Source: JANNHP01 sp031404455 (GTDB lineage: Bacteria; Planctomycetota; JAJSAM01; JAJVHW01). Taken from it: a DNA stretch of 25,095 bases. Each line of letters starts with the position of its first letter. Position 1 is the stretch's first letter. The notes under the pieces are model-generated. The model saw only the letters and a program-made list of their open reading frames with translations, was not told the origin of the DNA and searched no databases. Shown piece by piece: positions 7,849 to 16,130 of the stretch. Both the position numbers and the translations under genes were made by a program. The stretch spans positions 1 through 25,095 of the forward strand of contig JANNHP010000144.1 of assembly GCA_031404455.1 (NCBI GenBank), given 5' to 3'.

Positions 7849-9579
7849 CTACTCGCCCGGCGGGAAGAGGTGACGGACGTACTTCCCGTCGGCGTCGAGG
7901 AGGACGACCTCCTTCTGGCCGGCGTGACCGACGAAGCGGCCGTCAGGGAGCGACTGGGTGCTGCCGTGCCCGCCCCGCAGCCCCTGGTACGTGGCCGCGA
8001 CGTCGCGGCCGCGCGCGACGTCGATCAGCCGCTCGACGGAGCCGTTGGTCTTCTCGTTCAACTGCAGGACCGCGCCGCTCCCCGCGCACCAGTTGGCGTA
8101 CAGATCGGGGAACGGCCCCGCGATGCGCTTCCAGTTCGTCGAGTCGACGACGACCGATCCGTCGTCGGTGCCCACGACGAAGTACCGGCCGTCCGGCGAT
8201 CCCGCGAGCCAGCCCTGCACGTCCTTCGCGCCGTCCATCACGACGCGGGGCTCTCCGCCCGCGAGATCGGCGAGCACGAGCTTGCCGTCGCCGGTGACGT
8301 ACAGCACCTCGCCGACCTTCATCGTCGGCGCGGGCATCGAGCGCGCTTCGACCGTGCGCTCGAGTTCAGTGTCCTTCGCCCTCAGGCGCCATGTGGCTAG
8401 CCGCACCGCTTTCGTCGATGCCTTCGAGGGCTCGTACTCCCAGCGGAGCCAGTTGGCCCAGTTCGGGTGGGAGGACCCGCCGCTCGCGAGTCGTGCACCG
8501 AAGTCCTCGCCGGCGACCGACTCCGTCTCACCCGTCTCCGGTCGAACGAACCGTCCGTAGTCGGGCGGATTGCCCTTTTGATACGAGTCCATGCGCCCGA
8601 CCCAAGCGAGGCCGTCGATCGTCCACCCGGCGATGTAGTCGCCGCGGCGGGGCCAGTCGAACAGCGCGCCGTCCGCGATGCGGATGACCCACGAGCGGTA
8701 GTTCTGGTTCGACCCGCTCGCGTTGCTGCCCACGACCGCGACGTGGCTTCCGTCGGGCGAGACGTCCACGGACACGACGTGAAGCTCCGGGTCTTCCGGC
8801 GACACCATCCACCCGCGGTACTCCTTCCACCCGGCGAGCGCGCCCGGCGTGCCGAACGCGAGGACGAGGATCGCTGCCGCGCAGATCACGCCCTGCCTGC
8901 GCAGGGCCGGTTGCGCACGACTCGTCACGAGGCCGCCGAACGCAGCGATGCCGAGGACGAGCGTTGCGATCGCCCACTCGTTCATGACCCGCTCCGGCGA
9001 CGGCGATCCGTTCCCGGGAATGCGCACCAGGAGGTCGGACGCGAACGACGTCGCGACGAATGCGCCGCCGGCGAGCAGCGTGCCGCCGAGGAACGCGCGG
9101 AACCCGCCGACGCCGAGCGTGGAGAAGACGAGCACCGCCGCGGTCACCGCGGCGCAGACCGCGTATCCGGTCGGCGACGGGGCGTCCGTTGCGAGCATCT
9201 CCGCCGCGGCACCGGCCTTGCCCCAGGCTCCGACGATCGCGACGTTGACGAGGGCCGCCCACGCTGCGATCGCGACGGCGACGAGCACGAGGAACGACGT
9301 CCGGGCCGCGAAGTGACGCCGCACCGGCATCGGCAGCGCGGCGAACGACGCCATGCGGTGCGTGGCGAGGTCCATCGCGAACGAGTCCGCCGCGATGAAG
9401 GCGGCGGCGAGCCCCGCGCACATCGGCACGATCCACTGCCACGTCCACACGGGCTCTGCGAACTTGAACACGTAGCGCTGCGTCGGCCACGAGAGGAGCG
9501 GCACGAGCACCGCGAACACGAGGATCGCGGCGCGGTGGTCGCGCCACTCCTTCCACAAGAGGGCCACGGAGGGCGTCAT
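7849..9579 (-). CDS. ABC-2-type membrane protein fused to a C-terminal beta-propeller-like domain (paralogue A)
   Basis: The first ~260 of 576 residues hold about seven hydrophobic helices and begin with 'LLWKEWRDHRAAILVF', the amphipathic lead-in typical of ABC-2/YtrC-type permeases. The remaining ~310 residues are polar and beta-rich, with WD40/propeller-like strands: 'VDVSPDGSHVAVVGSN', 'LAGSPDGRYFVVGTDDGSVV', 'SLPDGRFVGHAGQKEVVLLD'. By topology the propeller would be extracytoplasmic if the last helix (about 235-253) exits. The gene begins one base after the stop of the next permease (TGA-G-ATG) and has a GGAGAAGGGG site before the ATG. It ends in 'YVRHLFPPGE', closely matching the end of its neighbour, so the two are tandem paralogues. 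The substrate is unknown. Confidence 0.8.
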   Translation of the reverse strand: MTPSVALLWKEWRDHRAAILVFAVLVPLLSWPTQRYVFKFAEPVWTWQWIVPMCAGLAAAFIAADSFAMDLATHRMASFAALPMPVRRHFAARTSFLVLVAVAIAAWAALVNVAIVGAWGKAGAAAEMLATDAPSPTGYAVCAAVTAAVLVFSTLGVGGFRAFLGGTLLAGGAFVATSFASDLLVRIPGNGSPSPERVMNEWAIATLVLGIAAFGGLVTSRAQPALRRQGVICAAAILVLAFGTPGALAGWKEYRGWMVSPEDPELHVVSVDVSPDGSHVAVVGSNASGSNQNYRSWVIRIADGALFDWPRRGDYIAGWTIDGLAWVGRMDSYQKGNPPDYGRFVRPETGETESVAGEDFGARLASGGSSHPNWANWLRWEYEPSKASTKAVRLATWRLRAKDTELERTVEARSMPAPTMKVGEVLYVTGDGKLVLADLAGGEPRVVMDGAKDVQGWLAGSPDGRYFVVGTDDGSVVVDSTNWKRIAGPFPDLYANWCAGSGAVLQLNEKTNGSVERLIDVARGRDVAATYQGLRGGHGSTQSLPDGRFVGHAGQKEVVLLDADGKYVRHLFPPGE

Positions 9580-9580
9580 C

Positions 9581-11299
9581 TCAGTTCCCCTTCTCCCCCG
9601 CGGCGGGCGGGGGGAACAGTCGGCGAATCACCTTGCCGTCGGCCGCGCGCAGCGTGACGTCGCCGTCGCAGACGACGAGTCGTCGGTCGCGGAGCACGGA
9701 CACGCGCGGCAGGCGGTCGCGAACGAGCGGGGCGCCGAGGTCGATCGTCGTCGCGGCGTCCAGGTCGTGGACGGCGAAGCGCGTCACCGAGTGCGACGCG
9801 TCCTCGTCCCAGAGGAGGACGCGGCTGCCGTCCTCGGTCCACTTCGCACGCTCGCGCGTCGCGTCGAAACGGACCGCACCGGTTGTCGCGTCGAGGACGC
9901 GGACGTCGGAGTCGCCGTCCAGGAGGAGGTGCCGGTCGTCGGCGGAGACCTGCAGCACGGCGTCCACGTCGCGGGCGAGCTCATTCGTCCGTTCGTCGCG
10001 CGGGCTCCCGCGCGTGATGCGCGACAGCACGCGGGACTCGGAGACGACGAACACGGTGTCGCTTCTGTGACCCGGTTGGACCTGACGCCCCGTGTAGCGC
10101 ATCGACCCGAACGTCCCGAGGCTGGTGATCGCGTACACCCGGCGTCCCGGTCCGAGCGTCTGCTCTGTCCGCACCCAGGCCCAGCCGGGAGGACCGGACT
10201 CCACGGTCTCGGCCGGGATCCACGTCGAGTCCGCGACGCCGAGCCCCTTCGGCTCGACTTCGAGCTGACGGACGTGGCGAGGTCCGCTCACGACGGAGAA
10301 GGACGACGTGCGGACGAGCAGCATCGACCCGGGCGTCCAGGCACCGCCGCCCGCGAACCACGTGTTGCCCGGTGCGATCTCGCGGCACGAGTCGTCGCCG
10401 AGCCCGAAGAGCCACGTCCTGCTGCGCGAGCCGGGTCCGCGGACGCCGTCCTCGACAGCCAGCCACTTCCCGTCGGGCGACACGTACGCCTCGCGTCGCG
10501 ACGGATCGCCGTCGGCGGGATCGAGGTGCGCCGCGCGCTCCATGCCGAAGGCGACGACGCCGCCGCCGGGCAGCACGATCCCGAGGAGCGTGACGAGTCC
10601 GGCGAGCGCGAGTCGCGGCTTCGAGGGGCCATGGATCGGTCCTCTGACGAACGACGTCCGCGACGCGAGGGCGAACGCCGCCGCGAGTCCGAGCGGCACG
10701 GCGTAGGCGGCGACCAGCGTGACGAGTCCCGCGGTGGCCGGTACCTCGGCCCAGTGAACGCCCCACGCGATGCCGACGATGAGCGCCACGGCGCCGAGCG
10801 CCGCCGTCATCCCGCGATCGACGAGCGTGGAGAAGAAGAGCGACGCAGCGCCGAGCGCCAGACCGCCCGCGATCGACGGTCCCGCGGCGACGAGCATCGA
10901 CGGCAGCCACGCCGCGGCCTTGCCCGACACGCCGAACGCGAGAGCCGCGAACTCCGCGGCGACGAGCCAGACGAGCATCGCGAGCGACGAGGCGAGCAGG
11001 AACAGGGCCTTCGCGTTCCAGACGGTAGAGATGGGTACCGGCAGCACCGCGAGCGCGTCGATGCGGCGCGTCGCCACGTCGCGGGCGACGAGATCCGACG
11101 CGGCCGACGCGACGAAGAGCGCGAAGAGGATCGGCACGACGCCGCGCCCGCCGATCTTCGCGACGACCTCGTCGTCGGCGCCGGCGGTCATCCACGCGTG
11201 CACGGCCCACGGCGCCGCCGCCGCGACGACGAACGAGGCCGCGAGGTGCCAGCGCGCGTCGCGGAATTCTCGGCGGAAGAGAGCTACGAAGCCGCGCAC
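9581..11299 (-). CDS. ABC-2-type membrane protein fused to a C-terminal beta-propeller-like domain (paralogue B)
   Basis: The 572-residue protein starts at GTG 11299, supported by AGGAG five bases upstream inside the ATPase gene and by the 16-bp overlap with that gene; the frame upstream is only a shadow. 'FVALFRREFRDARWHL' leads into about seven membrane helices (to residue ~265). The polar C-terminal half has propeller-like strands such as 'AYVSPDGKWLAVEDG', 'LQVSADDRHLLLDGDSDVRV' and 'KWTEDGSRVLLWDEDAS', and ends 'DGKVIRRLFPP'. 'RDVATRRIDALAVLPVPIST' aligns with 'MDLATHRMASFAALPMPVRR' of paralogue A, so the pair probably form a heterodimeric transmembrane part served by the upstream ATPase. 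Calling it an ABC permease rests on context and helix layout, because ABC-2 families are poorly conserved. Confidence 0.8.
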   Translation of the reverse strand: MRGFVALFRREFRDARWHLAASFVVAAAAPWAVHAWMTAGADDEVVAKIGGRGVVPILFALFVASAASDLVARDVATRRIDALAVLPVPISTVWNAKALFLLASSLAMLVWLVAAEFAALAFGVSGKAAAWLPSMLVAAGPSIAGGLALGAASLFFSTLVDRGMTAALGAVALIVGIAWGVHWAEVPATAGLVTLVAAYAVPLGLAAAFALASRTSFVRGPIHGPSKPRLALAGLVTLLGIVLPGGGVVAFGMERAAHLDPADGDPSRREAYVSPDGKWLAVEDGVRGPGSRSRTWLFGLGDDSCREIAPGNTWFAGGGAWTPGSMLLVRTSSFSVVSGPRHVRQLEVEPKGLGVADSTWIPAETVESGPPGWAWVRTEQTLGPGRRVYAITSLGTFGSMRYTGRQVQPGHRSDTVFVVSESRVLSRITRGSPRDERTNELARDVDAVLQVSADDRHLLLDGDSDVRVLDATTGAVRFDATRERAKWTEDGSRVLLWDEDASHSVTRFAVHDLDAATTIDLGAPLVRDRLPRVSVLRDRRLVVCDGDVTLRAADGKVIRRLFPPPAAGEKGN

Positions 11300-12207
11300 G
11301 GGATCTCCTTCGTCGGCGACGCGCTCGACGCCGCCTTCGCGGCGACGCGGAACACGTCGTCGAGGTCGCGCGGCAACTGGCGCACGTCGCGGACGACGAC
11401 GTCGTCGCGGAGCACCTCGTCGTAGCGTTCCTCCCAGTCGAGGTAGACGAGGACCACGTCGTCGCCGGTGCGCGTGACATCGGGGCTCCCGGGCGGCGTC
11501 CACGCGCCCGCGCCCGGTTCGAGCGTCACCGCGACGCGCCGCGCGCGCCGCTGCACGTCATCGAGCGCGGCGTCGAGATGCACGCGCCCGTCGTCGAGCA
11601 TCACGAGGCGGTCCGCGATGCGCTCCACGTCACCCATCGAGTGCGAGACGACGATCACCGTGCGCCCGTCCTCGCGGAGGTGGCCCATCACCGCGGTCAG
11701 CACCTCGTGCCGGACGATCGGGTCGAGGCCCGAGAACGGCTCGTCGAGGAGGAGCAGGTCCGGGCGGTGCGCGAGCGCCGCGACGAGTGCGTGCTTCGCG
11801 CGCTCGCCCTTCGAGAGCGTCGCGTGCTTCGCGGAGACGTCGAGTTGGAGACGGCCGCACATCTCGGCGACGAGGGCGTTGTCCCACGTAGGGTAGAAGG
11901 GTTCGAGGAAGCGGAAGTGCTCCGCCACGGTCATCCACTTCGGGAGTTCCATCCGGTCCGGCACGTAGCCGACGAGGCGGCGCACGTCGGGCCCGCGCTT
12001 CGCCGGATCGAGTCCGAGCACCGACGTGCGGCCCGCGGTCGGCGGATGGAAGCCGACGAGGATGCGCAGCAGCGTGGACTTGCCGATGCCGTTGCGGCCG
12101 AGCAGAGCCGTGACGCTGCCCTCCGCGACGTCCAGGTTGACGCCGCGCAGCACCTGGTTCTTCCCGAAGCTCATGGCGAGTCCGCGGATCTCGACGCAGG
12201 GTTTCAT
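11284..12207 (-). CDS. ABC transporter ATP-binding protein
   Basis: This 307-residue ABC ATPase has Walker A GRNGIGKST (about 38-46), Q-loop region 'VGYVPDRMELPKWMT', a signature reading LSKGERAKHAL (a variant of LSGGQ), Walker B 'DLLLLDEPFSGLD' and H-switch 'TVIVVSHSM'. The ~80-residue C-terminal extension ('VAVTLEPGAG...') resembles those of CcmA/YtrB-type subunits. The ATG at 12207 overlaps the stop of the gntR gene as ATGA, which fixes the start. The gene overlaps the next permease by 16 bp. The order GntR(YtrA)-ATPase-permeases matches ytr-type and bacitracin/envelope-stress export loci, so export or membrane-stress response is a reasonable guess; the substrate is not readable. Confidence 0.92.
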   Translation of the reverse strand: MKPCVEIRGLAMSFGKNQVLRGVNLDVAEGSVTALLGRNGIGKSTLLRILVGFHPPTAGRTSVLGLDPAKRGPDVRRLVGYVPDRMELPKWMTVAEHFRFLEPFYPTWDNALVAEMCGRLQLDVSAKHATLSKGERAKHALVAALAHRPDLLLLDEPFSGLDPIVRHEVLTAVMGHLREDGRTVIVVSHSMGDVERIADRLVMLDDGRVHLDAALDDVQRRARRVAVTLEPGAGAWTPPGSPDVTRTGDDVVLVYLDWEERYDEVLRDDVVVRDVRQLPRDLDDVFRVAAKAASSASPTKEIPCAAS

Positions 12208-12596
12208 CGTTCTGCCTCCACTCGCGCGTGCTCGAGAGCGCGCGCGACGATGTCCTCGATCTCTTCCGCCGCGAGCCCGGAGGCGAGCGCCTCCGTGACC
12301 GCGCGGCCGACGCGTTCGCCGATCTTGGCGTCCCGCATGGCTTCGCACCGGGCGCCCGCACGAGCAGCGACGAAGACGCCGCTGCCCGGCCGCGTCTCGA
12401 CCGTTCCCTCGCGCTCGAGGTCGCGGTACGCCTTCGCCACCGTGTTCGGGTTGACGAGCGCGGTCTCCGCGAGTCCGCGCACCGAGGGCAGCCGGTCGCC
12501 CGGTCTCACCAGCCCCTGCGCGATCGCGAAGCGGACCTGATCCGCGATCTGCTCGCTCGGCGGCGACGGGGCCTTCGGGTCGACTTCGATGCGCAT
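12204..12596 (-). CDS. GntR-family transcriptional regulator, YtrA subfamily
   Basis: At 130 residues it is the short YtrA type: a winged helix-turn-helix (about 8-78: 'PPSEQIADQVRFAIAQG', 'LPSVRGLAETALVNPNTVAK', 'DLEREGTVETRPGSGVFV') followed by only ~50 residues of two helices for dimerisation, with no ligand-binding FadR/HutC domain. YtrA-type regulators normally repress the ABC operon they head, and this gene is the first of the five-gene unit, its stop overlapping the ATPase start as ATGA. A perfect 7-bp inverted repeat lies 3 bases before the ATG, which supports autoregulation. There is no Shine-Dalgarno sequence. Confidence 0.9.
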   Translation of the reverse strand: MRIEVDPKAPSPPSEQIADQVRFAIAQGLVRPGDRLPSVRGLAETALVNPNTVAKAYRDLEREGTVETRPGSGVFVAARAGARCEAMRDAKIGERVGRAVTEALASGLAAEEIEDIVARALEHARVEAER

Positions 12597-12598
12597 GT

Positions 12599-12626
12599 CG
12601 ACCGTCCTATCGAGCTAGTACGGTCG
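12599..12626 (-). promoter_or_regulatory. Candidate operator of the gntR/ABC operon
   Basis: CGACCGT (12599-12605) and ACGGTCG (12620-12626) are perfect inverted copies with a 14-base spacer, beginning 3 bases upstream of the gntR start codon in the 71-bp gap after the acyl carrier protein gene. A dimeric GntR protein could bind it. The spacer (ACTAGCTCGATAGG on the minus strand) is AT-richer than its surroundings and may hold the -10 region. It could instead act as an RNA hairpin. Confidence 0.45.
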
Positions 12627-12667
12627 CACACTGAAGGGCATTTCGCGGGGCGCCGCGATCGGCCGCG

Positions 12668-12919
12668 CTACTTCGCGGGGCGCAGGCGCTCGGCGACGCG
12701 GCCGACGAGTTCGCCGACGTTCGCCATCCCGGCCATCTCGCCCGTGCGGAAGCGGATGCCGAACTCGCGCTCGACGCCGACCATGATCTGGACCATCGCG
12801 AGCGAGTCCCAGCCCTCGACGTCGGTGGCCTGCGTCGTCGCTTCGAGACGCAGGTCGTCGATCTCGACCACCTCCGCGACAACCGACGTGATGCACCGCA
12901 GGATCTCCTCGTTCGTCAC
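12668..12919 (-). CDS. Acyl carrier protein (DltC-like role)
   Basis: This 83-residue acidic protein is a stand-alone carrier: 'GWDSLAMVQIMVGVE' holds the phosphopantetheine serine (S39), followed by 'FGIRF...MAGMANVGELV' of helices III/IV. GTG at 12919 overlaps the stop of the FkbH-type gene (GTGA) and is preceded by GGAGG seven bases upstream, which sets the start. It is the last gene of the acylation operon. Its likely role is to hold, as a thioester, the acyl group loaded by the upstream FkbH-type enzyme and present it to the MBOAT protein on the cytosolic face, as DltC does for DltB. No phosphopantetheinyl transferase is in the window. A separate biosynthetic role is possible but less likely given the overlap. 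Confidence 0.9.
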   Translation of the reverse strand: MTNEEILRCITSVVAEVVEIDDLRLEATTQATDVEGWDSLAMVQIMVGVEREFGIRFRTGEMAGMANVGELVGRVAERLRPAK

Positions 12920-14769
12920 TTCCGGTCCTCCGTCGTCGGTCTCGAGGTGGTGTCCACCCGGATGTAGTGCTGCGGCGCGCGGGCGCCGGCGACCGCGAGG
13001 CGCCACCTCGTCTCCTCGGGCGTCTCCGACTCGAGCGTGAAGCCGAGGTCGCGGTAGAGGTCCTTCGCCATCGCGTTGCGGTCGGTGGGGCGATAGATGC
13101 CGACGATCTCGTCGACGCCCATCCCGCGCGCCGCTGCGAGGACGTCCTCGAAGAGCGCGTACTCGGCGCCGCGCGCGATCACGCGGCAGCTCATGAGCCA
13201 GCCAAGGACGACGAGCGCGCGGCCCTCGCGCCGCGCGAAGAAAACCGCGACGAGTCCGTGGTCGCCCATGCGGTCGGCGAGGCGCAGACTGCGCGTGATC
13301 CACGCTGGGTCCTTCGCCATCGCGTCGACCTCCGACGGCGTGACGCGGCGAGTCGTCAGGTTGAACTGGTTCGTCTTGTTCGTGAGCTGCGCGATGCGCG
13401 GAAGGGAGACCTCCTCGAACGGACGCACGACCGCGTTCATCTCGAGCGAGGTCAGGTACGACGGCATGTCGGTCGCCGCGGCGCGCGCGTCGGAGGCCTC
13501 TTGGCGGCTCTTGTACGTCTCGGTGCGGCGGCGGTCCTCCGACGTCAGCGAGCCCGTCTCGAAGTAGCGCCCGGCGTCGAGGATCGCGGGGAAGTCCGCG
13601 GGCTCGTCGCCGAGTTCCGGCACGGCGACCTCGGGCAGTTCCTTCCGAACGAGCGCGCGCTCGGCGGGGTTGTCGTCGACGAAGACGAGCGAGTCGAGGC
13701 CGATGCCGACCTGCGCGGCGATGGCACGGATGCTGTCGGACTTCGGCGTCCAGCGGGCCTCGAACGCGACGAAGTCGTCGAGGCGCAGGACCATTTCCGG
13801 GCGGTCGGTGAAGGCTCGCCGCGCGAGGTCGTCGTCGTTCTTGCTCGCGACCGCGAGCAGGATGCCGCGCTCGCGCAGTCGCTTCAGATAGTGCTGGAAG
13901 GCGCTGAACGCCTCGCCGCGCGGCGAGCCCGCGCCGACGTCGACGCCGGCGACGCCCTCGTCGCCGAGGATGCCGCCCCAGAGCGTGTCGTCGAGGTCGA
14001 CGACGACGCACTTCCTCGTGCGGCCGAGGAGCGCGCCCGCGATGGCCGCGGTGTTGCGCACGTAGTCGGGCACCGCGTCGAACGCGAACGGCTGCTTCGC
14101 GTGGTACCAGTAGCGCAGGTCGAAGAACGCCGCGAGTCCGCGCTCCTCCGCCATCGCGGCGACGTCGTTCAAGTGGACGAACGGGGGCGCGGCGTCGCCG
14201 AGTGCCAAGTTCAGGCGCCGCACGAAGTTCCTCCGGTCGCCGGGCAGCTTCGCGCCGAGATTGCCGATCGACGTCTGCGGGATCGTGTGCAGTGTGTTGA
14301 GGACGACTTCGCAGCCGGTCGTCTCGTGAATCGCGCGGCAAGGCCGAAGCATCGATTCGCACTCGCTCCGGACGAGGGCTTCCACCTCCTCGCGCGGGGC
14401 GTCGATCGCGGGCCACGATCCGATGTTGAACGGTGTGTTCACGACCACCACGACGTTCGGCCGGAACGCGGCGAGGGCGCCCTGCGCGTCCGTCATCTCG
14501 CGGACGAACTGGTCGTAGCCGCCGACGTGGATCTCCGGCCTGATGCCGCGCGCGAGGAGCGCGAGCCGCAGTCCGCCGGCGACGAGGTCGAGCGTCGCGC
14601 CGCCGACGAGCGCGATCCGCGCGGGCACGAAGGGCGAAGGCAGGCCCGACGTCTTCTCGAGACGCGCCGAGGCGCGGCAGAGGCGCTGCAGCGTCGCGAA
14701 GTCGCGGCACGCCTCGAGGTCCCGGAAGATCCCGGGCCAGCCCGGCGGAGGAGATCCGGCCGCGGTCAT
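12916..14769 (-). CDS. FkbH-type HAD-IIIC protein (putative glyceryl-carrier-protein loading enzyme)
   Basis: The 617-residue protein has the three-domain FkbH/BF1531 build. It has an SGNH-like N-terminal domain (about 45-235: 'RIALVGGATLDLV', 'FRPNVVVVVNT'). The HAD core has VVVDLDDTLWGG (nucleophile D258, acid D260), 'AVASKND' and 'FVDDNPAERA' (D365, D366). The C-terminal GNAT-like domain carries the family hallmark NKTNQFNLTTRR and 'GIYRPTDRNAMAKDLYRDLGF'. Characterised FkbH-type enzymes take 1,3-bisphosphoglycerate, remove a phosphate and attach the glyceryl unit to a carrier protein. ATG 14769 overlaps the preceding stop (ATGA), with AAGGAG just upstream. The adjacent ACP gene overlaps its stop, so the ACP is the obvious acceptor. 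Here it sits where a dlt locus would have the ligase DltA. The glyceryl substrate is inferred from the family, not shown. Confidence 0.88.
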   Translation of the reverse strand: MTAAGSPPPGWPGIFRDLEACRDFATLQRLCRASARLEKTSGLPSPFVPARIALVGGATLDLVAGGLRLALLARGIRPEIHVGGYDQFVREMTDAQGALAAFRPNVVVVVNTPFNIGSWPAIDAPREEVEALVRSECESMLRPCRAIHETTGCEVVLNTLHTIPQTSIGNLGAKLPGDRRNFVRRLNLALGDAAPPFVHLNDVAAMAEERGLAAFFDLRYWYHAKQPFAFDAVPDYVRNTAAIAGALLGRTRKCVVVDLDDTLWGGILGDEGVAGVDVGAGSPRGEAFSAFQHYLKRLRERGILLAVASKNDDDLARRAFTDRPEMVLRLDDFVAFEARWTPKSDSIRAIAAQVGIGLDSLVFVDDNPAERALVRKELPEVAVPELGDEPADFPAILDAGRYFETGSLTSEDRRRTETYKSRQEASDARAAATDMPSYLTSLEMNAVVRPFEEVSLPRIAQLTNKTNQFNLTTRRVTPSEVDAMAKDPAWITRSLRLADRMGDHGLVAVFFARREGRALVVLGWLMSCRVIARGAEYALFEDVLAAARGMGVDEIVGIYRPTDRNAMAKDLYRDLGFTLESETPEETRWRLAVAGARAPQHYIRVDTTSRPTTEDRK

Positions 14770-16130
14770 CGCTCCTTCTTCTCCGCGGCGGACCAGCCGA
14801 GCCGCTTCAGCGCGAGGGCGACTTCCTCCGCCGCGATCTCGTGTCCGCGCCCGTTCCAGTGCACGTCGTCGACGAGGAAGGGATGCCGTCCCGCGGCGAC
14901 CTCGCGTTCGAGCGCCGGGGAGAGGTCGACGAACGCGATGCCCTGCCTCGCGGTCCACTGCGCCATGCGCGACGGCAGGTCGCCCGGGTCCAAGGCGGGA
15001 AGTTCGCTGCCCGGTTCGAACTCCACGTGCCCGCGGTAGACGCGGAGCTTGCGCGTCACGTACACGACGACGAACTTCGCGTCCGCCTCGCGGCAGAGAC
15101 GCGCGGCCTCCGCGAGCGTCTCGGTGGCGACCTGCCACGAGTGCGCGTCGTACTCGTCGCCGCCGTCGAAGTAGACGCGTTCGCGCGTCCCGTCCTCTCT
15201 CGTGAACGTGCCCGAGTTCGCGAGCGCCTCCCGCGAGGGCTCGGAGCGGGCGGGGGTCGTGAAGCTGGAGAGGGCGAGGAGCGCGTTGCCGATGAACGCG
15301 CGGTCGCGGAGCGGCCTCGCCGGCCTGCCCTTCTGGGCGGACCGGAGCGCCTCCTCGTAGTCGGGGACGTCGCGGAGGTCGTTGCCGCCGAAGAGGAACC
15401 AGACGACCGCGCGCGGGCGGAGCGGGAGGCCGAATCGGCGCAGGACCGCGAGCTCCTGCCGCAGGCCGTACGCCTCCTGCCCGAGGTTCGCGACCGTCGT
15501 GCCGAGCTTCTCCTCGAGCCGCCGGCTCGCCGTCTCGGCGGCGGGCACGATCGCCGCCTCGACGAACGAATCGCCGATGACGACGACGTCCGCGCGGTCG
15601 AGGTCGCGATCGTTGCGGAAGCCGTTGCGATCGTAGCGGAGCGAAACGCGATAACGCTTCCCGCCGGGGATGCCGAGGTACGTGAGGTTCCCCGCGACGT
15701 CTCCCTCGAACGTGTCGTTCGGGTTGTGGACGTGGATGAGCTCCGGATCCGCGCGGTTGATCCCCGACGCGATCTGCAGCCACGTGTCGGCGGGGTTCGT
15801 GCCGAACGTCTTCGCGTAGTCGTGGCGCAGGACGACGGCCGGGATCTCGACGAGCAAGAGGCAGAAACCGATGGAGAGCGTCGCGAGGATCACGCGGAAG
15901 ACGCGACGTCTGGTCTCGCCGCCGCCGAGCACGACGTAGAGCCCGGCCGCCGCGATCGCCGTGACCGCGATCGCCCGGATCGCGTCGGTGACCCGGTACG
16001 TCCGCCAGAGCCGCTCCTCCACGTCCGGGTCCACGGGGAGCCACCACGCGAGCACCGCCGCGGCGACGAGGACGGCGCACGCGATAGAGCGTCCGCGCGA
16101 GGCGGGGACGGGTGTTCCGGCGTCGTTCAT
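14766..16130 (-). CDS. Membrane-anchored SGNH-fold acyltransferase/esterase
   Basis: The 454-residue protein starts with three membrane helices (about 14-31, 46-67 and 78-99), then an SGNH domain with all blocks visible: G186-D187-S188-F189 (nucleophile S188), G248-G249-N250-D251 (oxyanion Asn) and D421-D422-V423-H424 (catalytic Asp/His in 'DDVHWNGRGHEIA'). 'HPFLVDDVHWNGRGH' resembles AlgX/AlgJ-type polysaccharide O-acetyltransferases and SGNH hydrolases found beside MBOAT genes. The start overlaps the preceding stop as ATGA and its own stop overlaps the FkbH-type gene the same way. As the second SGNH protein of the operon it may be the final transferase to a glycan, or an esterase removing the modification. 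Its catalytic set is complete, whereas the neighbouring SGNH protein is more DltD-like. Confidence 0.85.
   Translation of the reverse strand: MNDAGTPVPASRGRSIACAVLVAAAVLAWWLPVDPDVEERLWRTYRVTDAIRAIAVTAIAAAGLYVVLGGGETRRRVFRVILATLSIGFCLLLVEIPAVVLRHDYAKTFGTNPADTWLQIASGINRADPELIHVHNPNDTFEGDVAGNLTYLGIPGGKRYRVSLRYDRNGFRNDRDLDRADVVVIGDSFVEAAIVPAAETASRRLEEKLGTTVANLGQEAYGLRQELAVLRRFGLPLRPRAVVWFLFGGNDLRDVPDYEEALRSAQKGRPARPLRDRAFIGNALLALSSFTTPARSEPSREALANSGTFTREDGTRERVYFDGGDEYDAHSWQVATETLAEAARLCREADAKFVVVYVTRKLRVYRGHVEFEPGSELPALDPGDLPSRMAQWTARQGIAFVDLSPALEREVAAGRHPFLVDDVHWNGRGHEIAAEEVALALKRLGWSAAEKKER

Noticed and set aside
11300..11503. 68-codon N-terminal extension of permease paralogue B
   Set aside because: It is Arg-rich shadow of the ATPase gene; GTG 11299 has a good ribosome-binding site and leads directly into the family-typical N-terminus.
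12208..12348. N-terminal extension of the ABC ATPase
   Set aside because: It overlaps the GntR gene in another frame and lacks any ABC feature; ATG 12207 overlaps the gntR stop as ATGA.
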